Assembly: GCF_947179165.1 (NCBI RefSeq)
Contig: NC_077237.1
Span: 85,102,341 to 85,166,340 of the forward strand
Direction: 5' to 3'
DNA from: Solanum dulcamara
Lineage: Eukaryota > Streptophyta > Magnoliopsida > Solanales > Solanaceae
DNA: 64,000 nucleotides
In this document: positions 1 to 11,668 of the stretch, one piece after another
How positions within the stretch are numbered: the stretch's first letter is position 1
Layout of the letters: the number at the start of each line of letters is the position of its first letter
Notes under the pieces: model-generated
Told to the model about the DNA's origin: nothing
What the model saw: the letters and a program-made list of their open reading frames with translations, nothing else
The model's database searches: none
Program-made: the position numbers and the translations under genes

Positions 1-846
1 GGAATTAGAGGCAAGCTGATCAAATCTTTTGGGATATAATTTAACAATAGAGCTATTTCGCCCGCTCCCATTACTACAGATGTTCCTGCTGGTGATGTTT
101 GGTCTTGTTGGTTTGATCCTTCATCATATTATGAAATTTCATACACCTTGTTTTTGTCTCGTGGGTTTTCATAACCCTGCTGGGGCAATAGTGGGATATG
201 CAGTTGCAATGGATGTGCGAGTGTTGATATATATCATGAGCGATATGGAAATAGATCGACTAATCTCTTTCTTTTTGCTTGTGTGCAATCTATTTTGCTC
301 ACCAATTATCTGCATTAGATGCTTACAGGACGCACTAGTTGTTCCTAAATGAATAAAATGATTAGCAAGCAAATACTTTCTACCTTCTTCACCAGCAAAG
401 TCAAGATGGCTACTGAAACTGTTATTAACCTTCAGCTATGCATGAGGTGGGAAAGGCTAGACTACAAGGTTCTATTGTACGTAGCCTTTCCACAACTCAT
501 TTTGACCTGCCTTATTCAACTCGGCCCACTCATTTGTTTACTTTTGCATAAAATTAGGGGTGTCAAATGGGTGGAGGTCGAGTTGAATTAGACGGGTCAA
601 AATGAGTTGAGTTAATAAATGCGAATATCCATTCCCTCATACTCCTTTAGAATCATACCAACAGAAGTCCATACATTCATTGAGGGGACAGAAGTCTACA
701 AATTATTTATAATCAACAAGAATAAGTTTCAGTATACACTCTCATTATTTAGCACAGTAACAACACTGACTAAAAACTCGAAACTCTACATTCATGGATG
801 CTGAAAAAGTTACACTTACTACAAGGCAGAATCCTAATTTTTTTTC
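1..846. other. Downstream flank of the 4CL-like gene, no gene seen
   Basis: I see no convincing coding gene. Open frames here are short and match no family I recognise; the longest begins at a TTG, not an ATG. From about 555 there is a stretch starting TAGGGGTGTCAAATGGGTGG, which resembles the end of a plant hAT-type element. The last part is the likely 3' UTR of the minus-strand ligase gene that stops at 847. Confidence 0.5.
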
Positions 847-3800
847 TTAGAGTTTTGATGTTGCTAGCTTTATTAGATCCTTCCTAAGTATTTTTCCAGA
901 AGGATTCTTGGGTATGGAAGCCACAAATGCAACTCTCCGAATTCTCTTGTATGGAGCCACCTACACAAACAAACGCGATAAACTTGGCCATCACTACAGA
1001 TTTTAATACTAGAAATCGGAAAACAGTTTCAAGTCTGAGTTCATATCATATAAATTGGCCTAGTAAATGTGACTGTCATTCAAAATTTTACCTGTTTCGC
1101 GATAAAATCCATGACTGCACTCTCTGATATAGTATTTGCAGATTTTCGTACTACATATGCCATAGGAAACTGTCCAACCTCCTTATCCGGAAACCTTAAA
1201 CACAAGGAGAATTATGAAACAATCATCAGAGATTCATATCTTCATTAAGCCACTGAAACAGTCAAGATTATAAGTAATACTCACGGTATAACAGCAGCAT
1301 CAGAAATTTCTGGATGAGTGAGCAACAAAGCCTCTAATTCTGCTGGAGGAACCTACAAGATCATATGACAAGTTTTCAGAGGAAAAACCAACTATATATT
1401 GGAAGAATGAGAAAGTTTGTTAACTTTTACCTGATAACCCTTATATTTGATCAGCTCCTTTAATCTATCAACCACAAAAATGAAACCATCTTCATCTATA
1501 TAGCATAGATCTCCAGTTCTTAACCATCCATCAGAGTCTAGAGTGGAAGCAGTTGCTTCTTCATTACTGAAATACCCTTTTTTTTGCAGCAACAAGAGTG
1601 CAAGTTAACGAATACTCAACAAAATCGTAAATGAAGATTATAACAATAGGTTAAGGATTGTGGTCTCACAAACTTGTGAGTTATCAATGAACTAAGGAAA
1701 GGGGTGACAATTTGGCAAATGTGATAAATAAACAGATCATCGTGGAGGTAACAAGGATGTTATTCATGGCTCTTAGGAGAAAATCTAGCCACAAGGATAT
1801 TCATATTATCATTCCATTTGTGTGCTTGTTATTTTTCATGAGTTCTTCCTTTATGTTCTAAGCTTATTTTAACCTGACTATTCTTCAAGCCGTGGATAAT
1901 ATAGATATCTATATTTATCTGTGTTTAATATGAGTTGGTCGGATATTTTATTTGTTTTTGTTTAACCCGTTTTCGACTCACCCATATCCGATCTGACCCA
2001 CCCGTTTGCCACTCCTAATCTCAAGCAAACAATAGAAGTATCTCCATTTAGGAAAGGAAACATGTAGGAACGATGAGATTGTAATTTTAAAAACTTATAA
2101 GGAGCTCTAAGTTATTATATTATAATCAGACTGAATCAATATAACAAATTAGTATTTTCAGTTTGCTAAAATGCAAAACATGCAATATGAATATTTTTTT
2201 TTGTTTTTTCAGTTGTGATTTCTAAAATCTCTAATACATAGGCAAAATATCAAACTTGGAAAAGGCAGTCAGGTGTACAAAACATCTCGCTTAACAGGAC
2301 TAGGGAAGGGCCGCACCCCTAGGAATATGATGTAGACAGTCTAATCTAATGCAAGCATTAGTGGCTGCTTCCTCAGCTTGAACGCGTGATTTATAGATCA
2401 CATGGGAACAACTTTACTGTTGCTCCAACGCTCCCCTTCAGTCAAAATATCAAACTAATTTCCAAATACTAAATATGATAAACAATTTCTAACATGTGAA
2501 AGTAAAACCTTTAGTCGTTTGGTGTAAGAGATAAACATAGATAATCCTGGGATAAAAAAATAGTCCAAGGATAAAATTTTAGTGTCTTGTTTGGTTGACA
2601 AGTTTGGGACAACTTATTCCACCATTTATACCATAGTGACAGAATAAGTTATCCCATATACATATTATTCCAGGATAACCAATCCCAAAATAATTAATTC
2701 TGAGATAACTTGTTCTCAGCCAAATGACCCCTTAAGGTGATATTGAACTGACTTTTAATTTGATCCTATGTTGTGCAAGTAATGTTTCAGTTTGTGAAAT
2801 TTGGGGTTTGAAAAGTTACAGTGCATGCAAACGTTATTTCTATTACGTGAAGATAGAGAGATGTTTTCGAAGGACCTACTTTATATATGAAAAAAAAATG
2901 GAGAAAGTGCTAAATATTTCTTCAGTCCCCATCCAGTTTATGGGACCATCAAAGCACTATGAGTAAACAGTGGGCAGACAAAACATAATGCAAAGTTTTA
3001 TATTAATAATTACACTTTCATAATGTATGGACTACAACAAAAGCTCACCAGCCAGAGAAGATATTTTCAAAGCAGTGAGTGCAGATGCATTTTTATCAAA
3101 TTATATGATTTGTAGATTGAAAATATTCTTTATGAAAGAAAAATACCCCAACAGTTTTCATTTTTATATGATAGTGCTTTGATTGACCAAGAAAGAAAAA
3201 GTTTTGAAACTTATAATCATAATCATAAATATTGCATAATTTTTTAATTTAGCTTACATATACCATGATGATTTATATAGCTATAAAAACATGCTTCAAA
3301 TTTAAATAATTTTTGAGACATATTAAAAAGAAAAGAGTATCTCAACTTTCGAATAGATTTAGAACTATGATGTATCACGTTCAAAATCTAAAGCAAAAAA
3401 TATTAGTAAATATTTTCTTTTAATCTATCCAATTTTTGGTGAAATTAACAACTGCCACATAAAATTATTTTTATTTTATATAAGCAAATTAGCACAAACA
3501 TCACCGTTATAAAAAAAAAAAAAAATTGACCATATCCTTCCGTTCTAACTTAATTCCATATTGTTCCAAACTAGTGATTCCATTAAAATATTATCAAAGG
3601 TCACTTGGTACCATAGCTCAATTATTGCTGCAACAAAACATAAGTCCAAAAAAGAACCATTTATAAGAATAGGCATTACTTCAATTTGACTCATATTTAT
3701 GTTTTTTAATTTTAAATATATACAGACATTTTTATATCACATAAAACAAATATTTATTTATTTAATTATATATATGTTAGATAAATAATTTATATGACAC

Positions 3801-5077
3801 GTGTTTATGTATTATGTTGCATAGAAAATCATACCTTTCATAATGGTAGGCCCTCTTAGCCAAAGTTCACCGGTCTTATTCACCGGAAAAGCTTTCCCAC
3901 TTTCCGGATCAACAATTTTCGCCTCCATGCTCGGCGACAACATCCCCGCCGTCCCATATCTCCGGCTCTCCTCTAAAGAATCTGTCGACGCCCCAATGGC
4001 CGTCGACTCCGTCAACCCATACCCTTGCAAAATCTTCACAGATGGATATTTCTCCACAAACCCTTCAATCACTTCCTTACTCAACGGCGCACCGCCAGAA
4101 AGAACAGTCTCCAAACTGCTCAAATCGTATTTCTTTCTGATTAAATCAGCGTTATTCACAAGCGCTACGAGAATTGGAGGTACTAATGGTAAAGTAGTTG
4201 CTTTGTATTTGTGAATCGATGATAGCATTTCATCCATTTCAAATTTTGATAATACAACAACTGTAGATCCAGATGCTAATAACCCAGCTGCAAAAGCTGC
4301 TAATCCGTATATATGGAACATGGGTACTGTACAAATGAAGGTTTGTTCACCTTCGTCTAGTTTAAACCGACCCACTATTGTTTGAACCATGGCGATTAAG
4401 TTTCTGTGAGACGAAATAACTCCTTTGCTTGCTCCAGTAGTGCCGGATGAGTAAAGCAGAGTAGCTGTGTCGTTTTGTGTTACTCGTTCTTTCAATCTGC
4501 TTTCACTGGGTTTTTTCTGAATCATTTTTTGTAAATCCCCTACGATTTTGAGCTTGAAATTGAGATTGGAATTAGAATCACTCATTCCGTCGATGAGAAT
4601 CACCGGGAGATTAGATCCGGTGAGTTTCGGGAGAAGTTGAGGGATTGTAAAAGCGAGAACAGGGTTTGAATCCTTGATCTGTTTAGCGATTTCGTTGTTA
4701 GTATTGAGTGGATTTGTTGTGGTGATTATAGCTCCGAGTGACATAACGGCGAGGCAAATAATGGGGAAGAAGATGGAATTTGGAGAAAGGAGAAGAACAA
4801 CGTCGCCTTTATGAATACTCATGTCGACGGAGAGAGATGTAGCTAAGGATTCAACGGCGTTCCATACATCGGAGAAAGTGAGATTCCGACCAGTTGTGGC
4901 ATCGATGAATGCGATTTTCCCACTATGTGCTCGTGAAGAAATGAAAGTTGTTACGTCGAGGGATTCGTTCGCCGGTAAAGGAATTGGTTTCCGTTTGCTG
5001 TAGAAAGTTGAGTTCGCCGGGGAGTAGCCGGATTTTGGATCGACGGTTGAACTTGAACCATTGGTATGCTGTGCCAT
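847..5077 (-). CDS. 4-coumarate:CoA ligase-like acyl-CoA synthetase, peroxisomal (OPCL1/4CLL type)
   Basis: This is an ATP-dependent acyl-activating enzyme that would adenylate a carboxylic acid and transfer it to CoA. Exons (minus strand) are 5077-3835, 1576-1431, 1352-1285, 1194-1092 and 960-847, all joined in phase, giving 557 residues, normal for the family. The AMP-binding signature [11 protein letters not shown] lies near residues 210-220, GELWLRG near 403-409, GWLRTGD near 430, and the C-terminal adenylation lysine in SGKILRKDL near 543. The last three residues are SKL, a PTS1 peroxisomal signal. The ATG at 5077 is the first in frame; the open frame continues upstream only from a TTG. 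The N-terminal part and the SKL end resemble Arabidopsis OPCL1 (jasmonate precursor activation) rather than cytosolic lignin 4CLs, but the substrate cannot be read from the sequence. Intron 1 is 2,258 bp and holds a SINE and a MITE. Confidence 0.92.
2257..2442 (-). mobile_element. SolS/TS-type tRNA-derived SINE in ligase intron 1
   Basis: An element of about 186 bp that reads as a tRNA-derived SINE on the minus strand, starting GGAGCAACAGTAAAGTTG and containing a degenerate B box. It is flanked by a perfect 14-bp target-site duplication CAAAATATCAAACT (2243-2256 and 2443-2456). The plus-strand text matches the common Solanaceae SINE body (GGGAAGGGCCGCACCCCTAG, ATGCAAGCATTAGTGGCTGC). Its intact duplication shows a clean retroposition into the intron, antisense to nothing essential. 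Confidence 0.85.
2514..2731. mobile_element. MITE, PIF/Harbinger-like, in ligase intron 1
   Basis: A 218-bp AT-rich element with imperfect inverted ends (GTCGTTTGGTGTAAG on the left; the reverse complement of the right end reads GGGGTCATTTGGCTGAG) and TTA on both sides (2511-2513, 2732-2734). Subterminal GGGATAA/TTATCCC motifs are repeated in inverted order. The 3-bp TTA duplication suggests PIF/Harbinger, but this family has hAT look-alikes. Confidence 0.55.
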
Positions 5078-5173
5078 TATGGCTGCAAAAAGTGCGGGAT
5101 TAAACGTAGTAGTTAGGAATATGCTTTTAAAACTGAAAATAGGAATTATTATAATAGATTTAGGATCTGAGAA

Positions 5174-5188
5174 ATTATAATATATAGT
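5174..5188 (-). promoter_or_regulatory. TATA-like box of the ligase gene
   Basis: The minus strand reads ACTATATATTATAA about 100 bp upstream of the ATG at 5077, leaving a plausible 5' UTR of about 70 nt. This is a sequence match only; the region is AT-rich, so chance occurrence is possible. Confidence 0.4.
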
Positions 5189-8002
5189 TTTACTAGTGAA
5201 AGAATATTTGTAGATCTCCAAAGTTGACTGTGACTTTATTGATTTTTTTATTATACATGCAGATGATTATGTGTTTATTTGTCATTGGATGGAATAAATT
5301 GCGGATCAGCTCCCAAATGCCCCTATGTTTGAACTAGGTTCGATTTGGTCCCTTACTCCCTACTCAAGAAAAATAGTCCAAAGGAGTCTCGATATAGAAG
5401 TAACGGAGGTACAAAAAACAAAAATACAATAAATAATATAGAACGAAACAGAAAATACAATAAATCAATACATTAATTGAGGTATAAGAAACACCAAAAA
5501 GTGATCAATACCACGACTACTAATATAAACGAATAACAAGACAACACATTGCTATCTACGTTCTTCTATCATCATAATATGTATATTCCATACCCTTTTA
5601 TTTAAGGACTCACATCTTCAATAAATTAAAACTACATCACATCGCGTCTATTATTATTGACTATTGTTATCTCTTGAACCGCAAAAAGAAAGAAAGAAAA
5701 AAGAACTCTTCATTTTTGGTAGGCAATTGATACAGATGTCATTCTTTTTTATTGGTTTATAAACCGTCTTTTTTCATTTTTTTCTGCATAGGTTCATCAC
5801 ATCGTTTTTTTATTATGTCAAATAAACTTAAAATATTATTTACCAAGTAAACATTTGTACAGCTCAAAAGAAATATATATAGGGATAACTCAAATTGAAA
5901 GAGTATTAGGTATATAATTGGTACAATTAAATCATTGGGGACCAAATAGCCCACTTTTGCTTACTTAGACCAGTAGACCAATTTCAACACAACCAAAACG
6001 TGGATAATGAGACTAAGAATCATTGGAAAACGAGAGAAAAAATAATAAAAACATGGTCAATTTTACGGCATTAATGAAATTTAGCTGATTATAGTAGGTT
6101 GTTATTCCTATTTTTATATTTGTCAAATTTTAACTTGACATATCTATTAAAAAAATAATGATTGATATAGTGAGTTTATCATTTTACTTTTATTAATTGA
6201 TAAAGTTTTAAATATATTTACGTACTCACTAGATTTTTCACTATGTATGTTGTTGTTGTTGTTGTTGTTATTCACTACATTTTTCAAAGATATTAACTCA
6301 ATGTTAATAAACTGAGGGTATAATAGAAAGAAAAAAATTGTTCTTTCTTGATTTGTCAAAATTGACAAGTAAAAAAAAAATCAAATTGGAAAATATTTAA
6401 CAAATAAATCGAAACAGAGAGAGTATTATCATTTTATTGGTTTTGTTATGAAAAGTTATGTGGTTAGGTGTGACCACATGATGGTTGGATGGTTATTATT
6501 CAAAATCAAATCAATTTAATTGATTTTAAAATTATAAAAAATAAATTAAACTAAATATAAGACATATTTATCGGTTTGATTGTTATCGATTTTTATTCAA
6601 TTATTTATCATACACGAAAATAAAATTAAAAGACAAGAAAAGAAATCGAATTCTCAACACAAATACTCAAGTATTATATAATCACTGATAGATAAATTAC
6701 AATGGCAACACTTAAACTATTGAATTACAATGACGATACTAAAATACAACAAGTAACTAAGGATAGAGATAAGAAGCTTAGATTCTAAAAGAAGAGGAGA
6801 TGAACAAATACTTTCTTCATAATACGCATAATTCATTCTTTCAAACCCACTCTCCATTTTAATCCGATGTCAATTGATTTTTTATTTTTTTTGGTATGGC
6901 AACAATTTTTTTCTCTCAAGGAAACTTCCTCCCAAATGAAGAAAAAAAATAAAATACTTAATTATAAATACATTGATTGATTAGTTGTTAAGATGTTGTT
7001 TGAAAATTAGGTTAATTAGAAGGGGAAAAATGTCAATTTTTGTCGCCATGCAGACATAATGTTAATTTATTATTAATTATTTATATCAAGAAGTTTTATA
7101 TCGAAGGTAAAACGCTTCCTAATATAAACGTTATCAGTATTCCACCACAATTTTTAATAATTAGATTTTCTCTCTGTTTGTTAGTGAAAGTGGAGGATGA
7201 GTAGTTGTCTTTTCCCTTTTTGGCTTAATACATATATCGATACCGCCTCAAGTTTGCACCAAATTTTATTTAAATGTACAATTGAATTATGATTTATTTT
7301 AATTTAGTATCTGAATATTTTATAAAATAATTTTATTAAACACTTTGGTTCAACTGTTGAACTTTGTTTTTGCTCGTAATTTTAAATTTGTATTACATAG
7401 ATAAGTTAACTATTCAAACTATATCATAATATTTAATTATAAACATCATCGGCCTTAATTGAAATATGCCTTAGATTTTACTGCTTATCTAGGCTAATTC
7501 ATATAATTAAATGAGATGACATATTTAAAATGATAAACTTATTTAGATAGTATTTGAGAAAAGAATATATCTCTTACACAATTTAGCGATAAAAGGTTAC
7601 ATAACCATACCATACATTTTTGTAGTTAAAAAAAATAAAAAAATACCATACATTTAGCTCACAATTTTTGCTTTTTTTTTTGTAAGAAACATACAGGAAA
7701 AAGAAATTATTGGCTTGAGATAAATTAAAAGGGGATCGCCCTTGATTTTTCGTCGAGCAATAATTAATAAAAGAATATAATGATAAATAATTAGCACAAC
7801 ATAGAAATTATTAATCTGAGATATAAATATCAAACTAAAATTTATTAATTCCACAAATCTACCATCAGTGCTTCACTGAGCTAGTTGTGCAGTGATCTTA
7901 ATTAATTAACTAAAAAAATATTAGATCATTCATTAAAGTCCTTCAAATAATTAATAGGTAGTCAATTATTAGCTCCTACAATATTATTTCTTCTTTAATT
8001 TG
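5189..8002. other. Intergenic, AT-rich, no gene seen
   Basis: No supported gene. It contains a (TTG)n run near 6246-6272 and, at about 6890-7070, a segment similar to the upstream flank of the DUF241 gene (8935-9110 and about 9718-9750; see findings). Other open frames are short, AT-driven and start at non-ATG codons or encode low-complexity text. Confidence 0.5.
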
Positions 8003-8716
8003 CTAGTAAGTAAGTAAATTTAATAGTGAAACTCTTGTTCGAATCAATCTTCGAATAATACATTGAAGTTCACCTTCAAGATCTTCGATGGCTAATTCCA
8101 CAGCTTCCAATCTTTTATTAGCACACTGCAATGTCATCGCATCACATTTTTCCCATGAACTTAAACTGTTTACCCTCAACAATAACTTTGAACCGAAATA
8201 TCCTTTACTCGTTTTCCGAGTTGAATTAGGACTTGGCATTGACATAAGTGCCATCAAAGATTCCAATATTGACATTGTTGCCACTCTAACTTCTCTTAAT
8301 ACATTAACAACCACCATAAGATTATTTTTATTATTATCTATTGATGATAACGATGAATCGATGCACTTGGTGTTATTTTTCATTCCTTTTAAGGAATGCA
8401 AGCGCTTTAACATCTCTTTCTTCAACTTCTTCCTATGACAATGAAAAGGCGCGAACTTGTTTTCTGTTGTCGTGTTTTCTGCAACGCTGATTCTTCTGAA
8501 CGTAGACTTAAGATCATGGACATGATCCTTAACAAGCAAAAGGACATCTTTGGTGGTACCACAAACGTCCAACATCCTTAACGATATTTCTGAAACCTCG
8601 TGTGTCCATTTCTCCTGTCCTTGATGTGCGATTTCTCGTTTGATCACCGGGGAGTGAAGCATGTCGTTGGCAGAATCATGCAAGTCTCTTAGAGCATCAA
8701 AATTTGGGAGTGTCAT
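8003..8716 (-). CDS. DUF241 family protein (intronless)
   Basis: A 237-residue intronless protein of the plant DUF241 family (Arabidopsis BPS1-related proteins of unknown function). Recognisable parts are an opening LPNFDALRDLHDSANDML, which corresponds to the family's early helix, a predicted helical body, and the C-terminal NKRLEAVELAIEDLEGEL segment followed by a basic tail. Most family members are about 280-300 residues with a Ser/Pro-rich basic N-terminus; that leader is absent here. A TATA box sits about 100 bp upstream, so the short start may be genuine and not a truncation artefact. The ATG at 8716 is the first in frame. Molecular function is unknown. Confidence 0.85.
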   Translation of the reverse strand: MTLPNFDALRDLHDSANDMLHSPVIKREIAHQGQEKWTHEVSEISLRMLDVCGTTKDVLLLVKDHVHDLKSTFRRISVAENTTTENKFAPFHCHRKKLKKEMLKRLHSLKGMKNNTKCIDSSLSSIDNNKNNLMVVVNVLREVRVATMSILESLMALMSMPSPNSTRKTSKGYFGSKLLLRVNSLSSWEKCDAMTLQCANKRLEAVELAIEDLEGELQCIIRRLIRTRVSLLNLLTY

Positions 8717-8812
8717 TGAGTTTTTCTTGAAGAAAATTAAGGAATAATTATGATTGTTGAAAATATTGTTGAGATGGGATTAATACAATTTGTTACATCT
8801 AAATGTTGCAAT

Positions 8813-8821
8813 GTATTTATA
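8813..8821 (-). promoter_or_regulatory. TATA box of the DUF241 gene
   Basis: CTATAAATA on the minus strand, 97 bp upstream of the ATG at 8716, predicts transcription start near 8785 and a 5' UTR of about 70 nt. This is the best TATA match in the flank. Confidence 0.6.
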
Positions 8822-9360
8822 GTTAAAATAGAGAAAAAATAGATTATTATTAATTTGAGATCTGAGATCTCTTAGGAAAAAGGACAGGAAGGATCCTTTT
8901 TTTGTACGGATTTGTTGTCCTCTAATTGGCACAGCTAAGGTACCAAAATTTGTCCCCTTAGGAAACTTCATGAGCAATGGGAAATAGAGAAAAAAAATGA
9001 GTAATTAATACATTGATTGATTAGTTGATATAGTAGTACTTGACTAGCTAGCTAGTTGTTAATTAAGATATTGTTGTTTGTGGATTAGTGTTTAGTTTGT
9101 AGGATTTAATTTATTTATATTATACTATATACTATATAGACAATTATTTAGTAGTATTAGTTACTATACGCCGCACGTAGTATCTTATTCTTCTAATTTT
9201 TCATTATCACTTGGTATTTCATTTCTTCTATTTATCGTGTTATTTTGTTACCAATCTTTCTATCATCTTTGATTATTTTTATTTTGAGTCGAAGATTTAT
9301 CATAAACAACTTCTCAGATCAACCCCACAAAGATATGGATGACTAGCTAGATCTGCATAC

Positions 9361-9547
9361 TAGTGACGGAGTCATAATTTTTAATAAGGGGGTTCAAAAT
9401 CTGAAAAAGTAGACACACGAACTAACCGAAAATGATTCGACATCTACAATTTATACATAAAAAATGTTTTAACCATATATAAATAGTATAATTTTTTACC
9501 GCAAGGAGTTCAGATGAATTCCTAACCATCATGTGGCTCCGCCCCTG
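9361..9547 (+). mobile_element. Non-autonomous hAT-like element, copy A
   Basis: A 187-bp element with termini TAGTGACGGAGTCA and (reverse complement of the right end) CAGGGGCGGAGCCAC. It is flanked by 8-bp duplications CTGCATAC / CTACATAC (9353-9360, 9548-9555; one mismatch). The interior has the family's AAGGGGGTTCAAAATCTG and ACCATATATAAATAGTAT segments. The 8-bp duplication and the CAGGG-type end fit the hAT superfamily; there is no coding capacity. Confidence 0.8.
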
Positions 9548-10017
9548 CTACATACATTCTACGTATCCTAGCTCCTCGAGGAATATTTTAGTTGAGGAAG
9601 CTAAATAATATATTTTCATATTATTAATGAATAAAATTAAAGTATAGCTTATAATAGTTGGTAGCATGCAAATACATGCATGTAGAGGAAAAGATGCCAT
9701 AGCCGATATTAAATCTGTGGCCATGCAGACAAAATGTTTGCTAATTGAGGAGCAATAAGACGTTAATCAACATACTTATTTAAATGCCGCTCCTTCGTTC
9801 GTTTTTATTTGTTCATTTTTTAAAAAATAAATACTTTTTTGCTCATAATCTATTAAAAAATATAATTACTTTTTTATATTTTATTTTTAATATTAATATT
9901 TTGTTTATATTTTAAAATATTTTTTGAGCTAAAGCGACAATTAAAAGAAATCTCCCAAGATTTATTATTCATGATTAACTTTTTTTTCCCTTCAAAAATT
10001 CAATGTTTACTTAAAAA

Positions 10018-10210
10018 TAGTAGCGGAGTCAAAATTTTAAATAAAGGGGTTTAAAATTTAAATAAATAGATACACAAACTAGCTGAAGAAGATTCGACAT
10101 ATATCTATTTTATATATATAAAACATTATTTTAATCATATATAAATGATATAATTTTCTACCACAAGGAGTTCAAATAAACCTCCTAACCACAAAATGGC
10201 TCCGCCACTG
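10018..10210 (+). mobile_element. Non-autonomous hAT-like element, copy B
   Basis: A 193-bp sister of copy A with ends TAGTAGCGGAGTC and CTCCGCCACTG, flanked by a perfect 8-bp duplication CTTAAAAA (10010-10017, 10211-10218). It shares the interior order with copy A (GGGGTTTAAAATTTAAATA, TTCGACATATAT, TATATAAATGATATAATTTTC). Confidence 0.85.
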
Positions 10211-11668
10211 CTTAAAAAGATAGATGAATAAGGGTAACAAATGTCATTAAAGTATCAGAAATTGAGCATATTTATTTTTTGTTAGTAGTTTGACGCAATT
10301 ATGCCTTTATCGTTAATAAAACATAATCAAGGTATTATTTGGACCTGCACATATAGTATATAAAGGTCTTAGCCGATAAATTTTGAAAAAAAATACTTTT
10401 TGAAGAACAATTAGTATTTGATATAGCTTTTTCAAAGTGACTCTAAATGCATTTTTCTCAAAAAGTATTTTTAGGGGGAAACTATTTTTTTAGCTTTTTA
10501 AAAATAACTTTTGATAATCCCTAAAAGTACTTATTTTCTCTTATAGGTTTGACCTAACACCTTTCTTTTCTAAAATAAATATTTTTGGAGAAAAAAAAAC
10601 ACTTTTCAACCTCTCAAAAACATGATCAAACAAGTTATCAGTAAGCTTAGACTTACAGATTATCTAATTTAAAAATATAAAAATTGAAAGAAAGTATGGA
10701 ATTAATTAGAGCTCAAACTCAAAGTTACTTTTACACAAAGCCCATCAGATTACAAAACCCAAAATCTTAAAATTTAAACACAAAAATGATGTTAAAAGAA
10801 ATTATAAACTAAATAAATAAGCAAATTCTAAACTTTTTTCATCCTAAAAAAGAATTAACCTCTCTTTTCTCATTCTATTCATAGCTTTACCCAAACTCAA
10901 TTTGATAATATTTTTTTTATATTAATTTATTTTAAAATTCTAATTATTTCTTAATGTTTGATTAATTAACATTGCATATTAATTATAGATGAAAATGTTA
11001 AAATAAACTTCGTCACAAGAAGATCCAAATGTACAAATTTGTATTTATACATTTGAAATTTTTTTATAACTATATTTGTATATTTCGCTTGTCAATATAC
11101 AAACAGAGTAAGCATAACTTATACAAATCAAATGTATTAATAAATCGTATACAAATAACTAGGATAAACATAAAAAAATTCTGAATTTATACAATTAAAA
11201 ATTAAATTATACAAATTAAATAGCAAAATTAATTAAATTGTAGCTGCATTTAGTAATTAATAAAAATTATAGCTTAAGTACGTAATAACCATTAAATGTT
11301 TGTCATTAAGCGAAATTTTTCCCTAACTTTTACTATGTCCTCATCAAGATTGAAAATAGATGGTCAAACTTTATTTCTTCAAACTTAATTGGTTTGTTTC
11401 GCAAAACAAGCATTTCTAAAGTATTGTGGTAAAAGTATGAGTTTAACAAACTTTAGGGATTAAAAATGTTCTTGGTTTTTATAAAAGATCAAACTAGACT
11501 TTTCTTAATTTTAGCTAAAAACTTGTATAAAGTATCAAAATTAGTATTTAATCCCCATTGTTAACAAATACTATCGCATCAAGTCCACCCAATTTCTCCA
11601 ATAACACTACTCTTCAGTCAAAACCCTCACCGGCGGCGATTTCTCTCAGTTGCTCCGGTGAAATCGCC

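Larger units (their letters stand above)
8822..11668. other. Intergenic region with two hAT-like elements
   Basis: Between the divergently transcribed DUF241 and exonuclease genes. It holds two copies of the same non-autonomous hAT-like element (listed separately), a segment shared with 6890-7070, and an A/T-rich inverted-repeat-like stretch at about 10380-10640 with repeated AAAAGTATTTTT motifs. A TATAAAG at 11526-11532 lies 137 bp before the exonuclease ATG and could be its TATA box. No gene seen. Confidence 0.5.

Noticed and set aside
29..352. Hydrophobic 107-residue open frame at the left edge.
   Set aside because: It starts at TTG, has no recognisable domain and lies in unremarkable intergenic sequence.
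555..2016. A single hAT element spanning from TAGGGGTGTCAAATGGGTGG (555) to CCACCCGTTTGCCACTCCTA (about 2014), which would enclose the last four ligase exons.
   Set aside because: The ends look complementary but no 8-bp duplication joins them, and the enclosed exons are in correct order and phase with exon 1. Two separate terminal fragments are more likely.
5078..5221. Upstream extension of the ligase reading frame.
   Set aside because: No ATG in frame upstream of 5077; the frame starts at a TTG and encodes AT-rich text that overlaps the likely TATA region.
11558..11668. Upstream extension of the exonuclease reading frame.
   Set aside because: It begins with TTG and contains no ATG before 11669.
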